A stretch of DNA of 50,218 nt from Frankia sp. AgB32 (GTDB lineage Bacteria; Actinomycetota; Actinomycetes; Frankiales; Frankiaceae), in the NCBI RefSeq assembly GCF_023243045.1, contig NZ_JALKFX010000049.1, positions 1 to 50,218 on the forward strand, in the 5' to 3' direction. A program made the position numbers and the translations under genes. Within the stretch, counting starts at the first letter, position 1. Each line of letters begins with the position of its first letter. Shown here piece after piece: positions 1 to 12,040 of the stretch. A model generated the notes under the pieces. It made no database searches, had not been told where the DNA came from, and was given only the letters and a program-made list of their open reading frames with translations.

Positions 1-709
1 AACCCGCACCATCCGCCGCCGCCGCGAACGACTTACACCGCCCATCCGCCGCCAACCCCCGCTGCCGACTGAAACCGGTGAACAGGCCGGGGGTCGACAT
101 GAGGGTGACGCCGCCGGCCAGGGCCAGCGTGCATTCGCCGCGGCGCAGCGCCTGCACGGCCAGGTGCAGCGCCACCAGCGACGACGAACACGCCGTGTCG
201 ATGGTGAGCGCCGGGCCCTCCAGCCCGTAGGTGTAGGCGAGGCGCCCGGACAGGATGCTGCCGGCCGTGCCGGTGCCGAGGTAGCCCTCGAGATCCTCCG
301 GCACGGTGCCGACCCGACCGGCGTAGTCCTGCGACATCAGGCCGACGAACACCCCGGTCTGGCTGCCCCGCAGCGTCCCCGGGCGGATCCCGGCCCGCTC
401 GAAGACCTCCCATGAGGCGGTCAGCAGGAGCCGCTGCTGCGGGTCCATGCCCAGCGCCTCCCGCGGCGAGATCCCGAAGAACGCCGGGTCGAACCGGCTG
501 AAGCCGTCGACGAATCCGCCCTCGCGGGCATACGACGTGCCGGGGCGGTCGGGATCCGGGTCGTAGAGAGCGTCAAGATCCCAGCCGCGGTCGGTGGGGA
601 ACTCCGAGATCGCGTCGGTGCCGCTGGCGACGAGGTCCCACAACTGCTCGGGTGTGGTCACGCCACCCGGGTAGCGGCAGCTCATCGCGACGATCGCGAT
701 GGCATCGTC
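1..709 (-). other. PKS module 8, N-terminal part of ketosynthase (cut by window edge)
   Basis: A KS begins near 709 with the usual [10 protein letters not shown]-type opening and keeps the active cysteine (codon 188-190, TACSSS). The window ends in the conserved [11 protein letters not shown] stretch, so the H/H residues, AT and reductive loop are not visible. If the product is a plecomacrolide, this module should carry DH, ER and KR and use methylmalonyl-CoA. Confidence 0.9.
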
Positions 710-3700
710 GCCGCTGGACGGCTGGGCGGCGACCGGCACGGCGGCGGAGGGCGCACCGAGCAGTTCGGCGTGCACGTAGGCGGCCAGCGCCGCCGGGTTG
801 GGGTAGTCGAAGACGAGGGTGACCGGCAGGCGAATTCCGGTTGCGGACCGCAGCCGGTTGCGCAGCTCCACGGCGCTCAGCGAGTCGAAGCCGAGCTCGC
901 GGAACGCCCTGTCCGCGCCGACCGCGTCGGACGAGCGGTGTCCCAGGACTGCGGCGGCCTGCACGCGGACCACGGTGAGCACCGCGGCCACCCCGTCGTC
1001 AGCGGACATCTCGGCGATCCGCCCGCGCAGGCCGCCCGACGCCGCGTCGGAGACCTCCTCGGCGGCCGCGCCGGCCGCGGCCCGACGGGGCGCGCCGCGG
1101 ACCAGGCCACGCAGCAGCGGCGGCACCGGGCCGGAACCGATCTGCGCGCGCAGCGCCGCGGTGTCGAGGCTCAGTGGCAGCACCGTCGCCTGACCCGCGT
1201 CGAGGGCGGCGTCGAAGAGGGCGAGTCCCAGGTCCGTCGGCAGCGGACGCAGGCCGCCTCGGGTAAGACGCCGGACGTCGGTGTCGTCCAGGTGCCCGGT
1301 CATCCCGCCGCGCTGCGCCCACAGTCCCCAGGCCAGCGACAACGCCGGCAGTCCGGCGGCGCGACGCCAGCCGGCCAGCGCGTCGAGGAAGGCGTTCGCG
1401 GCCGCGTAGTTCGCCTGGCCCGGGCCGCCGAACGTGGCCGCGGCGGAGGAGAACAGGACGAACGCGGCGAGGTCGAGTCCGCGGGTCAGCTCGTGCAGGT
1501 GCCAGGCGGCGTCGGCCTTGGGCCGCAGCACCCGGTCCAGCCGCGCCGGCGTCAGTGCGGCGAGGACGCCGTCGTCGAGCACCCCGGCGGTGTGCACGAC
1601 CGCGGTCAGTGGATGTTCGCGGGGAACGGCGGCGAGGAGCTCCTCCAAGGCCGCGCGATCGGCGACGTCGCAGGCGGCGAGGGTCACCGTCGCACCGTGG
1701 CCGGTCAGATCGTCGAGGAGGTCGGCGGCCCCCGGCGCCTGCGGGCCCTGTCGGGAGGCGAGCAGCAGGTGGCGGACGCCGTGGGTGCGCACGAGGTGGC
1801 GGGCCAGGGCACTGCCCAGAACGCCTGTCGCCCCGGTGAGCAGCACAGTCCCGTCGCCGTCCCAGGTCGACCTGGGCGGCCGCGCGGCCGGCTCGACGGC
1901 GCCGGTCGAGCCGGTCGTCGTGCCGGTGTCCGTCGGCAGGACCGAACTCGTCGCCACGGCCGGGCCGGTGCCGGTCCCCGGGACGCTCAGGCGGGCGAGC
2001 CGCAGGGCAAGCACTGCGCCGCCGCGCAGGGCGAGGCGGGGTTCGTCGGTGTTCAGGGCGAGGCGCAGCATCTCGCCCGGACCGTCCGCGGCGGCTCCGT
2101 CAGCGGCTCCGTCAGCATCGGCGTCAGCATCGGCGTCGAGCAGGACGATGCGGTCGGGATGTTCCGACTGCGCCGACGCGGTGAGACCCCACACCGCCGC
2201 GGCGGCCACGTCGGTCACCGCCTCCCCCGGCCGGGCCGACACGGCGCCGCGGGTCAGCAGCACGAGCCGGCTCGACCCGAGCGGCTCCAGCGCCAGCCAT
2301 TCCTGCAGCAGGGACAGGGCCCACTGCACCCGTTCCCGTGCCGCTCCGGCAAGGCCGTCCTGCTCCGCTGGCCCGCTGACGGGCGGCACGACGGCGACCA
2401 CGACATCCGGTACCTCGACGCCGCCGTCGACCGCGCGCACTAGGGCGCTCAGGTCGGGACAGGCCGCGGCCGGGAGCGGGCCGGCGGTCACATCCAGGTT
2501 GTCGGGACCGGCGGTCGGGCCGAGCACGACCCACGGTCGGCGTAGGTCGTCACCGTGTTCGGTGGACGAGGCGGCGACGACGGGAACCCATTCCGGGTGG
2601 AACAACGCGTCGTCCGCGGCGGCGGCCGCACCCGCGGGCTGGTTTCCGACCGGGCGGACCAGCAGGGATCCGACCGTGAGGACCGCGTCCCCGGCGGCGT
2701 CCGCCGCGATCAGTGACACCGCGTCCGGCCCGGCGGGGGTAAGGCACACGCGCAGGTGATCGGCGCCCCAGCCGTGCAGCGTGACGTCCGACCAGGAGAA
2801 CGGTAGTGCGCCGCCGGCGGCGGCGGGCAGCAGGCCGAGGCCGACGCCGTGCAGGGCGGCGTCGAGCAGCGCGGGATGCAGCCGGAAGTCCGCGGCGTCC
2901 GGCCGCTGCTGATCGGGCAGGCTGACCTCGACGTAGATCGCGCCTGCGAGCCGCCAGGCTCGCCGCAGGCCGCGGAAGGCCGGCCCGTAGGTGAACCCAC
3001 CGCGGTCGAGATCGTCGTAGAGGTTGGTGAGGTCGACTGGTTCGGCGCCCGTCGGCGGCCAGACCGTCAGGATCGCCGGCCCCGCCGGCTCTCCGGTGGG
3101 AACGAGGATGCCGGTGGCGTGGCGGATCCACGGCCCGTCGGGGTCGGCCCCCTCCGGACGGGAGTACACCGCGGTCGCGCGCCGGCCGTCGCCGTCGGCC
3201 GCGGCTACCGTCACCTGGACCTGAACACCGTCGTGAGGCTCGATGACGAGGGGGGTGTGCAGGGTGAGCTCCTCGACGCCGGCGCGTCCGGCCTGGTCGC
3301 CGACGTGCAGGGCGAGGTCGAGGAACGCGGTGCCGGGCAGCAGCACCGTGCCGGCGACGGCATGGTCGGCCAGCCACGGGTGGGTGGACAGCGACAGCCG
3401 GCCGGTGAACAGCAGCTCCCCGTCCGAACCGGCGAGCCGGACCGCCGCGCCCAACAGCGGATGGTCAGCCGACCCGAGCCCGGCGGCGGCGACGCCGTCC
3501 GCCGCGGCGGCCGAGGTGGTGTCGAGCCAGTAGCGCTGCCGCTGAAACGGGTAGGTGGGCAGGTCGACCGGGACGGTCCCGGGAGCCGCGTCGGCGCCGG
3601 TGGGTGCCCAGGTGACGGGATGGCCGCGGACGAACGCCTCGGCGAGGCTCGTCAGCAGCCGGGTGGGGCCGTGCTCGTGGCGGCGCAGCGTGCCCACGAC

Positions 3701-6400
3701 GACGGGGCCGCGCCGCGCGGCCGCGTCGTCGACCGAGCCGGCGCCCGCCATGGACGCCCCCATGTGGTCGTCGATGGTGTCCGCCACCGCGGGGACGAGC
3801 ACCGGGTGGGGGCTGACCTCGACGAACAGACCGTGGCCGGTGCCGAGCAGGCCCCGGATGACAGGTTCGAGCTGGACGGTGCGACGCAGATTGTCGACCC
3901 AGTAGTCCGGCCCGCAGGCGACACCGGTCAGCGCCGCGCCGGTCACCGTCGAGACGAACGCCGTCCGCGACGGCTGCGGGGAGATACCCGTAAGCGCGGC
4001 GCGGAGCTCGTCGGCGAGCGCGTCAACCTGCTCGGAATGCGATGCGTAGTCCACCGGGATGCGCCGCGCCTGTACCCCCCGCGCTTCGCACGCGGCGAGC
4101 AGCGCCGCCAGCGGCGCGCCGTCGCCCGACACCACCGTCGCCGCCGGACCGTTCACCGCCGCCAGTGACAGGCCAGGGCCGAACTCCTCCACCAGCTCCT
4201 CGACCCGCGCGGCCGGCAGCGCCACCGACACCATCCCGCCCCGCCCGCACAACCGCTCTCCCAGCAGCCGCGCCCGCACCGCCACCACCCGCGCCGCGTC
4301 CTCCAGCGACAGCACTCCCGCCACGCAGGCCGCCGCGATCTCCCCCTGCGAGTGCCCCACCACCACGGTCGGCCGCACCCCGTGCGCCTCCCACACCGCC
4401 GCCAGCGACACCATCACCGCGAACAACGCCGGCTGCACCACCTCCACCCGATCCAGATCCGCGGCCGCCAGCCCATCCCGCAGCAGCTCCACCAGATCCC
4501 AGTCCACCCACGGCCCCAACGCCGCCGCGCACGCCGCGATCCGCTCCGCGAACACCGGCGACGCGTCCAACAGATCCCCGGCCATTCCCCGCCACTGCGC
4601 GCCCTGACCCGGAAACACGAACACCACCGGACCCGCCGGCCCCGCCACCCCAGACACCACATCGACAGCCCGGTCCGCCGGGTCCCCCTCGCCGCCGGTG
4701 ACACGCTCCAGACCAGCCTGGAGCTGCCTCCAGTCCGCGCCTACGACAACCGCCCGGTGATCGAACAGCGCTCGTCCACCGGCCAGCGCAGCGGCCACCC
4801 CCCGCACCCCACCGGGACCGTCCGCCGGCGTGGTACCGGCCGTCCCGGCCACCCAGCGCGCCAGCCGGGCCGACTGTTCCCGCAGCCCCACGCCGTCCCG
4901 GGCCGACACCACCCACGCCACCGGGGCCGGCGGCCGGGGTGGCGCGTCGCCGGCGGAGACGGAGCCGCGCGTGCTGACGCCGGATGGCCCGGCCTCCAGT
5001 TCCGCGGCACTGGCCGGGGACGGAGCCTGTTCGAGGATGACGTGGGCGTTGGTGCCGCTGAAGCCGAACGACGACACCGCCGCGCGCCGCGGGCGGTCCG
5101 CGTCCGGCCACGGGACCTGTTCGGTCAGCAGCCGCACGGCGCCCGCCGTCCAGTCCACGGCCGGTGTCGGGTCATCCACGTGCAGCGTCGCCGGCAGCAC
5201 GCCGTGGCGCAGCGCGAGCACCATCTTGATGATCCCGCCGACGCCGGCGGCGGCCTGGGTGTGGGCGATGTTCGACTTCAGCGACCCCAGCCACAGCGGG
5301 CGGTCCGCCGGCCGGTCCTGGCCGTAGGTCGCCAGCAGCGCCTGCGCCTCGATCGGGTCGCCGAGCGTCGTCCCGGTGCCGTGGGCCTCCACCGCGTCCA
5401 CGTCGGCCGCGGACAGGCCGGCGCTTGCCAGGGCCTGCTGGATCACCCGGCGCTGAGCCGGTCCGTTCGGCGCGGTCAGCCGGCTGCTGGCGCCATCGGA
5501 GTTGACCGCCGTGCCGCGTACGACCGCCAGGACCGGATGGCCGTTGCGGTGAGCGTCGGAGAGCCGTTCCAGCAGCAGGACGCCGACGCCCTCACCCCAG
5601 CCGGTGCCGTCCGCGGCCGCGGCGAACGACTTGCACCGCCCGTCCGTTGCCAGCCCCCGCTGCCGGCTGAACTCGACGAACGCCACCGGCGTCGACATGA
5701 TCATGGCCCCGCCGGCGACGGCGAGGTCACAGTCGCCCTGGCGCAGTGCCTGGCCGGCCAGGTGCAGCGCGACCAGGGACGACGAGCACGCCGTGTCCAC
5801 GGTGAGGGCCGGGCCGCGCAGGCCGAAGACGTAGGCGAGCCGGCCGGACGCGACGCTGGAGGAGTTGCCGCTGCTGAGATATCCCTCGAGGTCGCGGGGG
5901 ATCCGCCCGACGCGGGTGCGGTAGTCCGCGTAGGAGACGCCGGCGAACACGCCGGTCTGGCTGCCACGCAGGGTGCGCGGGTCGATGCCGGCCCGTTCGA
6001 ACGCCTCCCACGTGGTCTCCAGCAGCAGACGCTGCTGGGGATCCATCGCGAGGGCCTCCCGCGGCGAGATCCCGAAGAAGTCGGCGTCGAAGCCGGCAGC
6101 GTCGGCGAGGAAACCGCCCTGCCGGGCGTAGGACGTTCCCGGCCGGTCTGGGTCCGGGTCGTAGAGGGCGCCAAGATCCCACCCGCGGTCGGTGGGGAAT
6201 TCCGAGATCGCGTCGGTGCCGCTGGCGACGAGGTCCCACAACTGCTCGGGTGTGGTCACGCCACCCGGGTAGCGGCAGCTCATGCCCACGATCGCGAGGG
6301 GCTCCCGGTGCCGCGCGGTGACCTCGTCCAGGCGCCGACGGGTGCGGTGCAGGTCGGTGGTGACCCGCTTGAGGTAGTCCCGGAGCTTGTCCTCGTTCAC
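1..6400 (-). CDS. Modular type I polyketide synthase, module 7 and start of module 8 (partial)
   Basis: This is the fourth synthase of the assembly line and runs off the left edge; 2133 codons are visible in one frame. The GTG start at 6400 opens a short N-terminal docking helix (residues 1-30, starting [13 protein letters not shown]), matching the docking start of the upstream synthase. Domains in order: KS (about 32-450; C205, H340, H380), AT (about 590-890; S684 in GHSQG, YASH at 785-788, so methylmalonyl-CoA), DH (about 980-1260; H1013 and D1180), KR (about 1300-1710; LDD 1608-1610, Y1665), ACP (S1840), then a second KS from about 1898 with C2071. It should make a 2-methyl trans-alkene by extension, ketoreduction and dehydration, then pass the chain to module 8. 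The gap to the upstream PKS gene is 58 bp, so they are probably one operon. The ribosome site is weak. Domain calls are secure; the module numbering is inferred from gene order. Confidence 0.96.
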   Translation of the reverse strand, partial: MNEDKLRDYLKRVTTDLHRTRRRLDEVTARHREPLAIVGMSCRYPGGVTTPEQLWDLVASGTDAISEFPTDRGWDLGALYDPDPDRPGTSYARQGGFLADAAGFDADFFGISPREALAMDPQQRLLLETTWEAFERAGIDPRTLRGSQTGVFAGVSYADYRTRVGRIPRDLEGYLSSGNSSSVASGRLAYVFGLRGPALTVDTACSSSLVALHLAGQALRQGDCDLAVAGGAMIMSTPVAFVEFSRQRGLATDGRCKSFAAAADGTGWGEGVGVLLLERLSDAHRNGHPVLAVVRGTAVNSDGASSRLTAPNGPAQRRVIQQALASAGLSAADVDAVEAHGTGTTLGDPIEAQALLATYGQDRPADRPLWLGSLKSNIAHTQAAAGVGGIIKMVLALRHGVLPATLHVDDPTPAVDWTAGAVRLLTEQVPWPDADRPRRAAVSSFGFSGTNAHVILEQAPSPASAAELEAGPSGVSTRGSVSAGDAPPRPPAPVAWVVSARDGVGLREQSARLARWVAGTAGTTPADGPGGVRGVAAALAGGRALFDHRAVVVGADWRQLQAGLERVTGGEGDPADRAVDVVSGVAGPAGPVVFVFPGQGAQWRGMAGDLLDASPVFAERIAACAAALGPWVDWDLVELLRDGLAAADLDRVEVVQPALFAVMVSLAAVWEAHGVRPTVVVGHSQGEIAAACVAGVLSLEDAARVVAVRARLLGERLCGRGGMVSVALPAARVEELVEEFGPGLSLAAVNGPAATVVSGDGAPLAALLAACEARGVQARRIPVDYASHSEQVDALADELRAALTGISPQPSRTAFVSTVTGAALTGVACGPDYWVDNLRRTVQLEPVIRGLLGTGHGLFVEVSPHPVLVPAVADTIDDHMGASMAGAGSVDDAAARRGPVVVGTLRRHEHGPTRLLTSLAEAFVRGHPVTWAPTGADAAPGTVPVDLPTYPFQRQRYWLDTTSAAAADGVAAAGLGSADHPLLGAAVRLAGSDGELLFTGRLSLSTHPWLADHAVAGTVLLPGTAFLDLALHVGDQAGRAGVEELTLHTPLVIEPHDGVQVQVTVAAADGDGRRATAVYSRPEGADPDGPWIRHATGILVPTGEPAGPAILTVWPPTGAEPVDLTNLYDDLDRGGFTYGPAFRGLRRAWRLAGAIYVEVSLPDQQRPDAADFRLHPALLDAALHGVGLGLLPAAAGGALPFSWSDVTLHGWGADHLRVCLTPAGPDAVSLIAADAAGDAVLTVGSLLVRPVGNQPAGAAAAADDALFHPEWVPVVAASSTEHGDDLRRPWVVLGPTAGPDNLDVTAGPLPAAACPDLSALVRAVDGGVEVPDVVVAVVPPVSGPAEQDGLAGAARERVQWALSLLQEWLALEPLGSSRLVLLTRGAVSARPGEAVTDVAAAAVWGLTASAQSEHPDRIVLLDADADADADGAADGAAADGPGEMLRLALNTDEPRLALRGGAVLALRLARLSVPGTGTGPAVATSSVLPTDTGTTTGSTGAVEPAARPPRSTWDGDGTVLLTGATGVLGSALARHLVRTHGVRHLLLASRQGPQAPGAADLLDDLTGHGATVTLAACDVADRAALEELLAAVPREHPLTAVVHTAGVLDDGVLAALTPARLDRVLRPKADAAWHLHELTRGLDLAAFVLFSSAAATFGGPGQANYAAANAFLDALAGWRRAAGLPALSLAWGLWAQRGGMTGHLDDTDVRRLTRGGLRPLPTDLGLALFDAALDAGQATVLPLSLDTAALRAQIGSGPVPPLLRGLVRGAPRRAAAGAAAEEVSDAASGGLRGRIAEMSADDGVAAVLTVVRVQAAAVLGHRSSDAVGADRAFRELGFDSLSAVELRNRLRSATGIRLPVTLVFDYPNPAALAAYVHAELLGAPSAAVPVAAQPSSGDDAIAIVAMSCRYPGGVTTPEQLWDLVASGTDAISEFPTDRGWDLDALYDPDPDRPGTSYAREGGFVDGFSRFDPAFFGISPREALGMDPQQRLLLTASWEVFERAGIRPGTLRGSQTGVFVGLMSQDYAGRVGTVPEDLEGYLGTGTAGSILSGRLAYTYGLEGPALTIDTACSSSLVALHLAVQALRRGECTLALAGGVTLMSTPGLFTGFSRQRGLAADGRCKSFAAAADGAG
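710..6309 (-). other. PKS module 7: KS-AT(methylmalonyl)-DH-KR(B)-ACP
   Basis: The KS has the full C-H-H triad, but the loop normally read as SNIGHT is SNIAHT, and ASNGLTAPN is ASSRLTAPN. The AT carries GHSQG and YASH, the methylmalonyl signature. The DH keeps HxxxGxxxxP ([10 protein letters not shown]) and LLDAALH. The KR has [11 protein letters not shown] and the S-Y-N residues, a B-type signature that normally supplies the 3R-hydroxyl for dehydration. The ACP has GFDSLSA. Predicted output is a 2-methyl-2,3-alkene. Confidence 0.92.
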
Positions 6401-6458
6401 CGTGTGGTGCCGTCGCTTTCTTGTGGAAGGGCCGGTGGCGGGCTGGTTCTCGGCAGGC

Positions 6459-9400
6459 TCAGCCGGAGCCCAGCTCGTTGTCGATGAAGGCGAAGATCTC
6501 GTCGTCGGAGGCGGCGCCGATCCGCGTGGCGGTGCCGTCGGGGTCCTGGCGCTGTTCCAGTCGGGCCAGCAGTCCCCGCAGCCGCTCCGAGACCTGGACG
6601 GCCTCCCCCGGACGCTCGGTGAGGCGGTCGATGCTCTTCTCGAGCCGGTCCAGGTCGGTCAGTCCGGCGCTCTGACCGGGTTCCACGGTGGTCCCGGCCG
6701 GGGCGGGGATGATCTGCTCGCCGAGGTGATCGGCGATCTCGCCGACGGTCGGGTAGTCGAACAGGAGGGTCGCCGGCAGCCGCAGACCCGTGGCGGCGCC
6801 GAGCCGGTTGCGCAGGTCCACCGCGGACAGCGAGTCGAAGCCGATTTCCAGCAGGCCGCGGTCGACGTCGAGCGCCGCCGGGTCGGAATGGCCGAGGACG
6901 CCGGCGGCCTGTGCCCGCACGAAGTCGACGAGCAGCTGGGCGCGCTCGCCCGGGTCGGCTCGCTCGGCGAGCCGCCGGCGCAGGTCCCCGGCCGGGTCGA
7001 CGCCCGGCCCGCCGCCGGTGCCCGGCGTCCTCGCCACACGCACCAGATCCCGGTACAGCCACGGGACGGGTCCCGGGGCGCGCCGGACGGCGGCCAGGTC
7101 GAGCCGCGCGGTGAGGATCGTGGGTTCGTCGCGGGTGAGAGCCGCGTCGAACAGGGCGAGACCCATCGCGTCAGGCATGGGCACGATGCCGCCCTGGGAC
7201 AGCCGGCGCAGGTCGGCGCCGTCGAGCTTGCCGGTCATGGCGCTGCGCCGCTCCCACAGCCCCCAGCCCATCGACACCGCCGGCAGCCCCAGCGCCCGCC
7301 GGTGGGCGGCGAAGGCGTCGAGGAAGGCGTTGCCGGCGGCGTAGTTGGCCTGGCCCGACCCGCCGAACGTGCCGGCGAGCGAGGAGAACAGCACGAAGCC
7401 GGCGAGCGGCCGGTCCCTCGTGAGCTCGTGCAGGTGTAGCACCGCGTCGACCTTCGGACGAAGCACCGGGTCGATCCGCTCGGCGGTGAGCGCGGCGACG
7501 ACACCGTCGTCGAGGACCCCGGCGGTGTGGACGACGGCGGTCAGCGGATGCTCGGCCGGCACCGCCGTGAGCAGTGCCGCGAGTGCCTCCCGGTCGGTGA
7601 CGTCGACCGCCGCGGTGGTGACTGTGGCGCCGAGCGCGGTGAGGTCCGCGACGAGGTCGGCCGCTCCCCCTCCGCCGAGCCCGCGCCGGCCGACGAGCAG
7701 CAGGTGGCGCATCCCGCGGGCGGTCACGAGGTGACGGGCGACGAGGCCGCCGAGTGTGCCGGTCGCGCCGGTCACCAGTACCGTCCCGGCGGGATCCCAG
7801 CGTCGCTGCGCCGGCGTCGTGTCCACGGCGGGTTCCGTCGGGGGCGCGGACGGTTGGACCCGGGCCAGCCGGGCCGCCCTGCACTCACCCGCGCGCACCG
7901 CCAGTTGCGGCTCGCCGGTCGCGACGCAGATGTCGATCACCTCGGCCGGAACCGCGTCGCCGTCCGCCAGGGCGGTGCGCGGGTCGAGGTCTACCAGCGC
8001 GAAGCGGCCAGGATGCTCGACCTGCGCCGAGCGGACCAGACCCCACACCGCGGCGCCCACCAGGTCCGCCGGCGGGTCCTCGCTGTCGGCCGCGACGGCG
8101 CCGCGGGTGACGAAAACCAGAAGCCCCGGCGATGCATCCAGGTCGGACAGCCAGTCCTGGACGAGTTCGAGCGCCCGGTGGGTGGTCTCCCGGACGGCAT
8201 CGGCGGTTCCGGCGAACATCTCGCCGCCGGGCCGCGCCGCGGCGTCGCCGGCGGAACCGGCCGGCGCCAGGAAGGACGCGATGACGGGGTCAGGTGTCGA
8301 CGCGCCGGCGCCGGCAGCACCACCAGCGATGGGCGCCACCGCGGTCCAGGCGAGACGGAACAGGGCGTCGCGGGTCGCCGCCGACCGCGTGGCCTGGGCC
8401 ACGTCAGCGGCGACGGGCCGCAGGACCAGCGAGTCCACCGCGGCGACCGGCCGTCCGGTCACGTCGGCGGCCCGCACCGCCAGGGTGTCCCGACCCGTCG
8501 GGGTGATCTGGACGCGCAGAGTCGCCACGCCGACGGCGGGAAGGTCCACACCGGTCCAGGAGAACGGCAGCACCCCGCGGTCGCCGTCGGTCATCGTGAA
8601 GGCGATGGCGTGCAGGGCCGCGTCCAGCAGCGCGGGATGCAGGCCGAAACCGGCCGCGGCAGCCTGCTCACCAGCGGGCAGGCTCGCCTCGGCGAACACC
8701 TCCTCGCCGCGCCGCCAGGCCGCCCGCAGACCCTGGAAGACCGGGCCGTAGCCGAACCCGTTCGCCGCGAGGCGGTCGTAGAGATCCTCGACGTCGAGGG
8801 GCTCGGCGCCGGCCGGCGGCCAGGACGCGAGATCACCGGCGGCGGGCGTGGCACCGGTGGGCGTCGGGGTCAGGGTGCCGACGGCGTGCCGGGTCCACAC
8901 GTCGTCCGCTGGTGCGTCAACGGGGCGGGCGTACACCGTCAGCGGTCGGGCGCCGCTGCCGTCTGCGGCACCGACAGCGAGCTGGAGGCATACGGCTTCC
9001 GCCCCGGCCAGGACCAGCGGTGCCTGCAGGGTCAGCTCGTCGACGCGGGCGCAGCCGAGCCGCTCACCGGCCCGGGCGGCGAGTTCCAGGAACGCGGTGC
9101 CGGGCAGGATCGCCGTGCCGCCGACGGCATGGTCGGCCAGCCATGGCTGGGTACGCAGTGACAGCAGGCCGGTGAACAGGTGACCGCCGGAGTCGGGCAG
9201 GTCGACCGCGGCGCCGAGCAGCGGATGTTCCCCCGGCCGCAGGCCCACGGACGCCGCGTCGCTCGCGACCGAAGGCGGGACCTCCAGCCAGTAACGGCGG
9301 CGCTGGAACGGATAGGTCGGCAGGTCCACCCGCACGGCGCCGCCCGCATGTACCGCCCGCCAGTCGACCGGCACGCCGTGGGCGTGCAGTCGGGCAACCG

Positions 9401-12040
9401 CCGTGGCCAGCGCGACATCCTCGGGCAGGTCACGGCGCAGGGCGCTGGCCCACACCGGCGTGGCACCCCGCGTGGCCGGCTGATCATCGAGGCACGCCTC
9501 GCCCATCGCGGTGAGCACCGCGTCCGGCCCGAGTTCCAGGAACGCCGTGGCGCCGTCCCGCCAGCTGTGGCGGATCCCGTCGGCGAACCGGACGGCGAGG
9601 CGGACATGACGCACCCAGTAGTCGGGTGAGGTGAGCTCGTCGGCGGTCGCGAGACGTCCGGTGACGTTGGAGACGACGGGAACGGTCGGCGGCGCGTAGT
9701 CCAGGGCGCGGGCGAGCGCCGCGAACTCGTCGAGCATCGGGTCCATCCGCGGGGAGTGGAAGGCGTGACTCACCCGCAGCCGCCGGACCCGGCGGCCCTG
9801 CCCGGTCCAGCGGGCCGCCAGCTCATCGACGACATCCGCGTCGCCGGAGACGACCGTTGCGCGCGGGCCGTTGAGTGCGGCGATGCCGACCTGGTCGGAC
9901 AGGCCGGCGAGGTCCTCGGTGACCTCGCCCTCGTCCGCGGCGACGGAGAGCATCGCGCCGCCAGCGGGCAGCCCGCCCATCAGCCGGCCGCGGGCAGCGA
10001 CCAGTGCGCACGCGTCCGCCAGTGACAGCACCCCGGCGACGTGGGCGGCGGCGAGCTCGCCGACCGAGTGGCCGAGCAGCAGGTCGGGGACGATCCCCCA
10101 GCTCTCGACCAGCCGGAACAGCGCGACCTCCAGCGCGAACAGCGCCGGCTGGGTGTACTCGGTGCGATCCAGCGCCGCGGCGGCGGCACTGCCCGCGGGC
10201 GCGAACATCACCTCGCGCAGCGACCACGCCCTCGCGGCGGCGGGCGTGCCCTCGGGGGACGTCCACGGGCCGAGGTGCGGGTCGAGGTGGGCGCACACCG
10301 CGTCGAGGTTGTCGGCGAACAGCGGATGCGCCGCCCACAGGTCGTGCCCGGCGCCGGCCCGCTGGGCACCCTGGCCGGAGAACAGGAACGCGGTGCGCCC
10401 GCCCGGCCTGGCGGTGCCGCGGATCAGCCCGGGGTCGGTCTCACCGCGGGTAAGCGCAGCCAGCGCGGCGCTGATTCCGTCGCGGTTCGTGCCGACGGCC
10501 GCGGCCCGCAGGGGAAGGGCCGCGCGGGTCGTGGCCAGCGAGAACCCGACGTCGGCCAGACCGAGCTCGCCATCGCCGTCGAGCCGGGTGAGCAGCGCGC
10601 CGGCCAGCGCCGCCAGGGCGGGCTCGGAACGCGCCGACAGCGGCCACGTCATCGCAGCTTCGGCCTCGGCCGCCCGCACCGGCGCGTCGCCGCCGACCTC
10701 GCCACCGGCGGGTGCGTCGGGGCAAGCCGGCGACTGAAGTACGGCCGGGTCGTCGGGTGCCGATTCCAACAGCAGGTGGGCGTTGGTGCCGCTGATGCCG
10801 AACGACGACACCGCGGCACGGCGCGGGCCGTGGGCGGCCGGCCAGTCCCGTTCGGCGGTGAGCAGCCGGACTGTTCCGGCGGACCAGTCGACGTGCGGGG
10901 TCGGCTCGTCGGCGTGCAGGGTCCGCGGGAGCAGCTCATGGCACATCGCCAGCACCATCTTGATCACACCGGCGACGCCCGAGGCGGCCTGGGTGTGGCC
11001 GATGTTGGACTTCAGCGCGCCGAGCCACAGCGGACGGTCCGCCGACCGGTCGCGACCATAGGTGGCGAGCAGGGCACCGGCTTCGATCGGGTCACCGAGG
11101 GTGGTCCCGGTGCCGTGGGCCTCGACGACGTCCACATCCGCCGACGTGAGCCGGGCGTCGGCGAGCGCCTGGCGGATCACCCGCTGCTGGGCCAGACCGT
11201 TGGGGGCGGTCAGTCCGTTGCTGGCACCGTCCTGGTTCATCGCCGAGCCGCGGATGACGGCGAGCACCGGATGGCCGGCCCGCCGGGCGTCAGAGAGCCG
11301 TTCGAGCAGCAGCAGGCCGACGCCTTCCGACCAGCCCGCACCATCGGCGGCGGCGGAGAACGCCTTGCACCGGCCGTCCGGTGACATCGCCCGCTGCCGG
11401 GAGAACTCGACGAACGTGCTCATCGTCGACATCACCGCGACGCCGCCGGCGATGGCCATCGAGCACTCGCCGGCGCGCAGCGCGCGGGCGGCCAGGTGGA
11501 TCGCGACCAGCGCGGAGGAGCAGGCTGTGTCGATCGTGACCGCCGGCCCCTCCAGGCCAAGCGTGTAGGCGATGCGGCCGGACGCGACGCTGCTGGCGCT
11601 GCCGGTGGCGAGGTAGCCTTCCAGGCCCTCCGGGGCCTGCGGCAGCCGGACGCCGTAGTCGTTGTACGTCGATCCGACGTACACGCCGACCTGCTCGCCC
11701 CGCACCGACTCCGGGTCGATGCCACCCCGCTCGAGGACCTCCCAGGACGTTTCCAGCAGCAGCCGCTGCTGCGGGTCCATCGCCAGCGCCTCCCGCGGGG
11801 AGATGCCGAAGAAGTCCGGGTCGAAGTCGGCGGAGTCGTGCAGGAACCCGCCGCCGCGGGCGTAGTAGGTGCCGAAGGTGTCCGGGTCCGGGTCGTAACT
11901 GCCCTCGACGTCCCAGTCGCGGTCGGTCGGGAAGGCGCCGATGACGTCCGCGCCGTCGCGAAGCAGCGACCACAACTGCTCCGGGGTGTGCACCCCGCCG
12001 GGCAGGCGGCAGCTCATCGCCACGATGACGATCGGGTCGT
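6459..12040 (-). other. PKS module 6: KS-AT(malonyl)-DH-KR(B)-ACP plus C-terminal docking region
   Basis: The AT reads GHSVG and HAFH, the malonyl-CoA pair, and is of the longer malonyl AT type seen also in module 2. The DH keeps [11 protein letters not shown] and LLDAALH. The KR has [12 protein letters not shown] and Y in QANYAAGNA. The ACP has GFDSLSA. Predicted output is an unbranched alkene, which with module 7 makes a conjugated diene. Confidence 0.93.

Noticed and set aside
770-4168. Plus-strand frames of 440-560 residues across the module 7 DH/KR region
   Set aside because: Composition is Arg/Gly/Gln-rich, there is no recognisable protein, and the minus-strand PKS frame is intact through the region.
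4042-4701. Long Pro/Ala-rich open frames on the plus strand opposite the AT of module 7
   Set aside because: They are antisense shadows of the PKS gene caused by G-ending codons; no ribosome site or domain.
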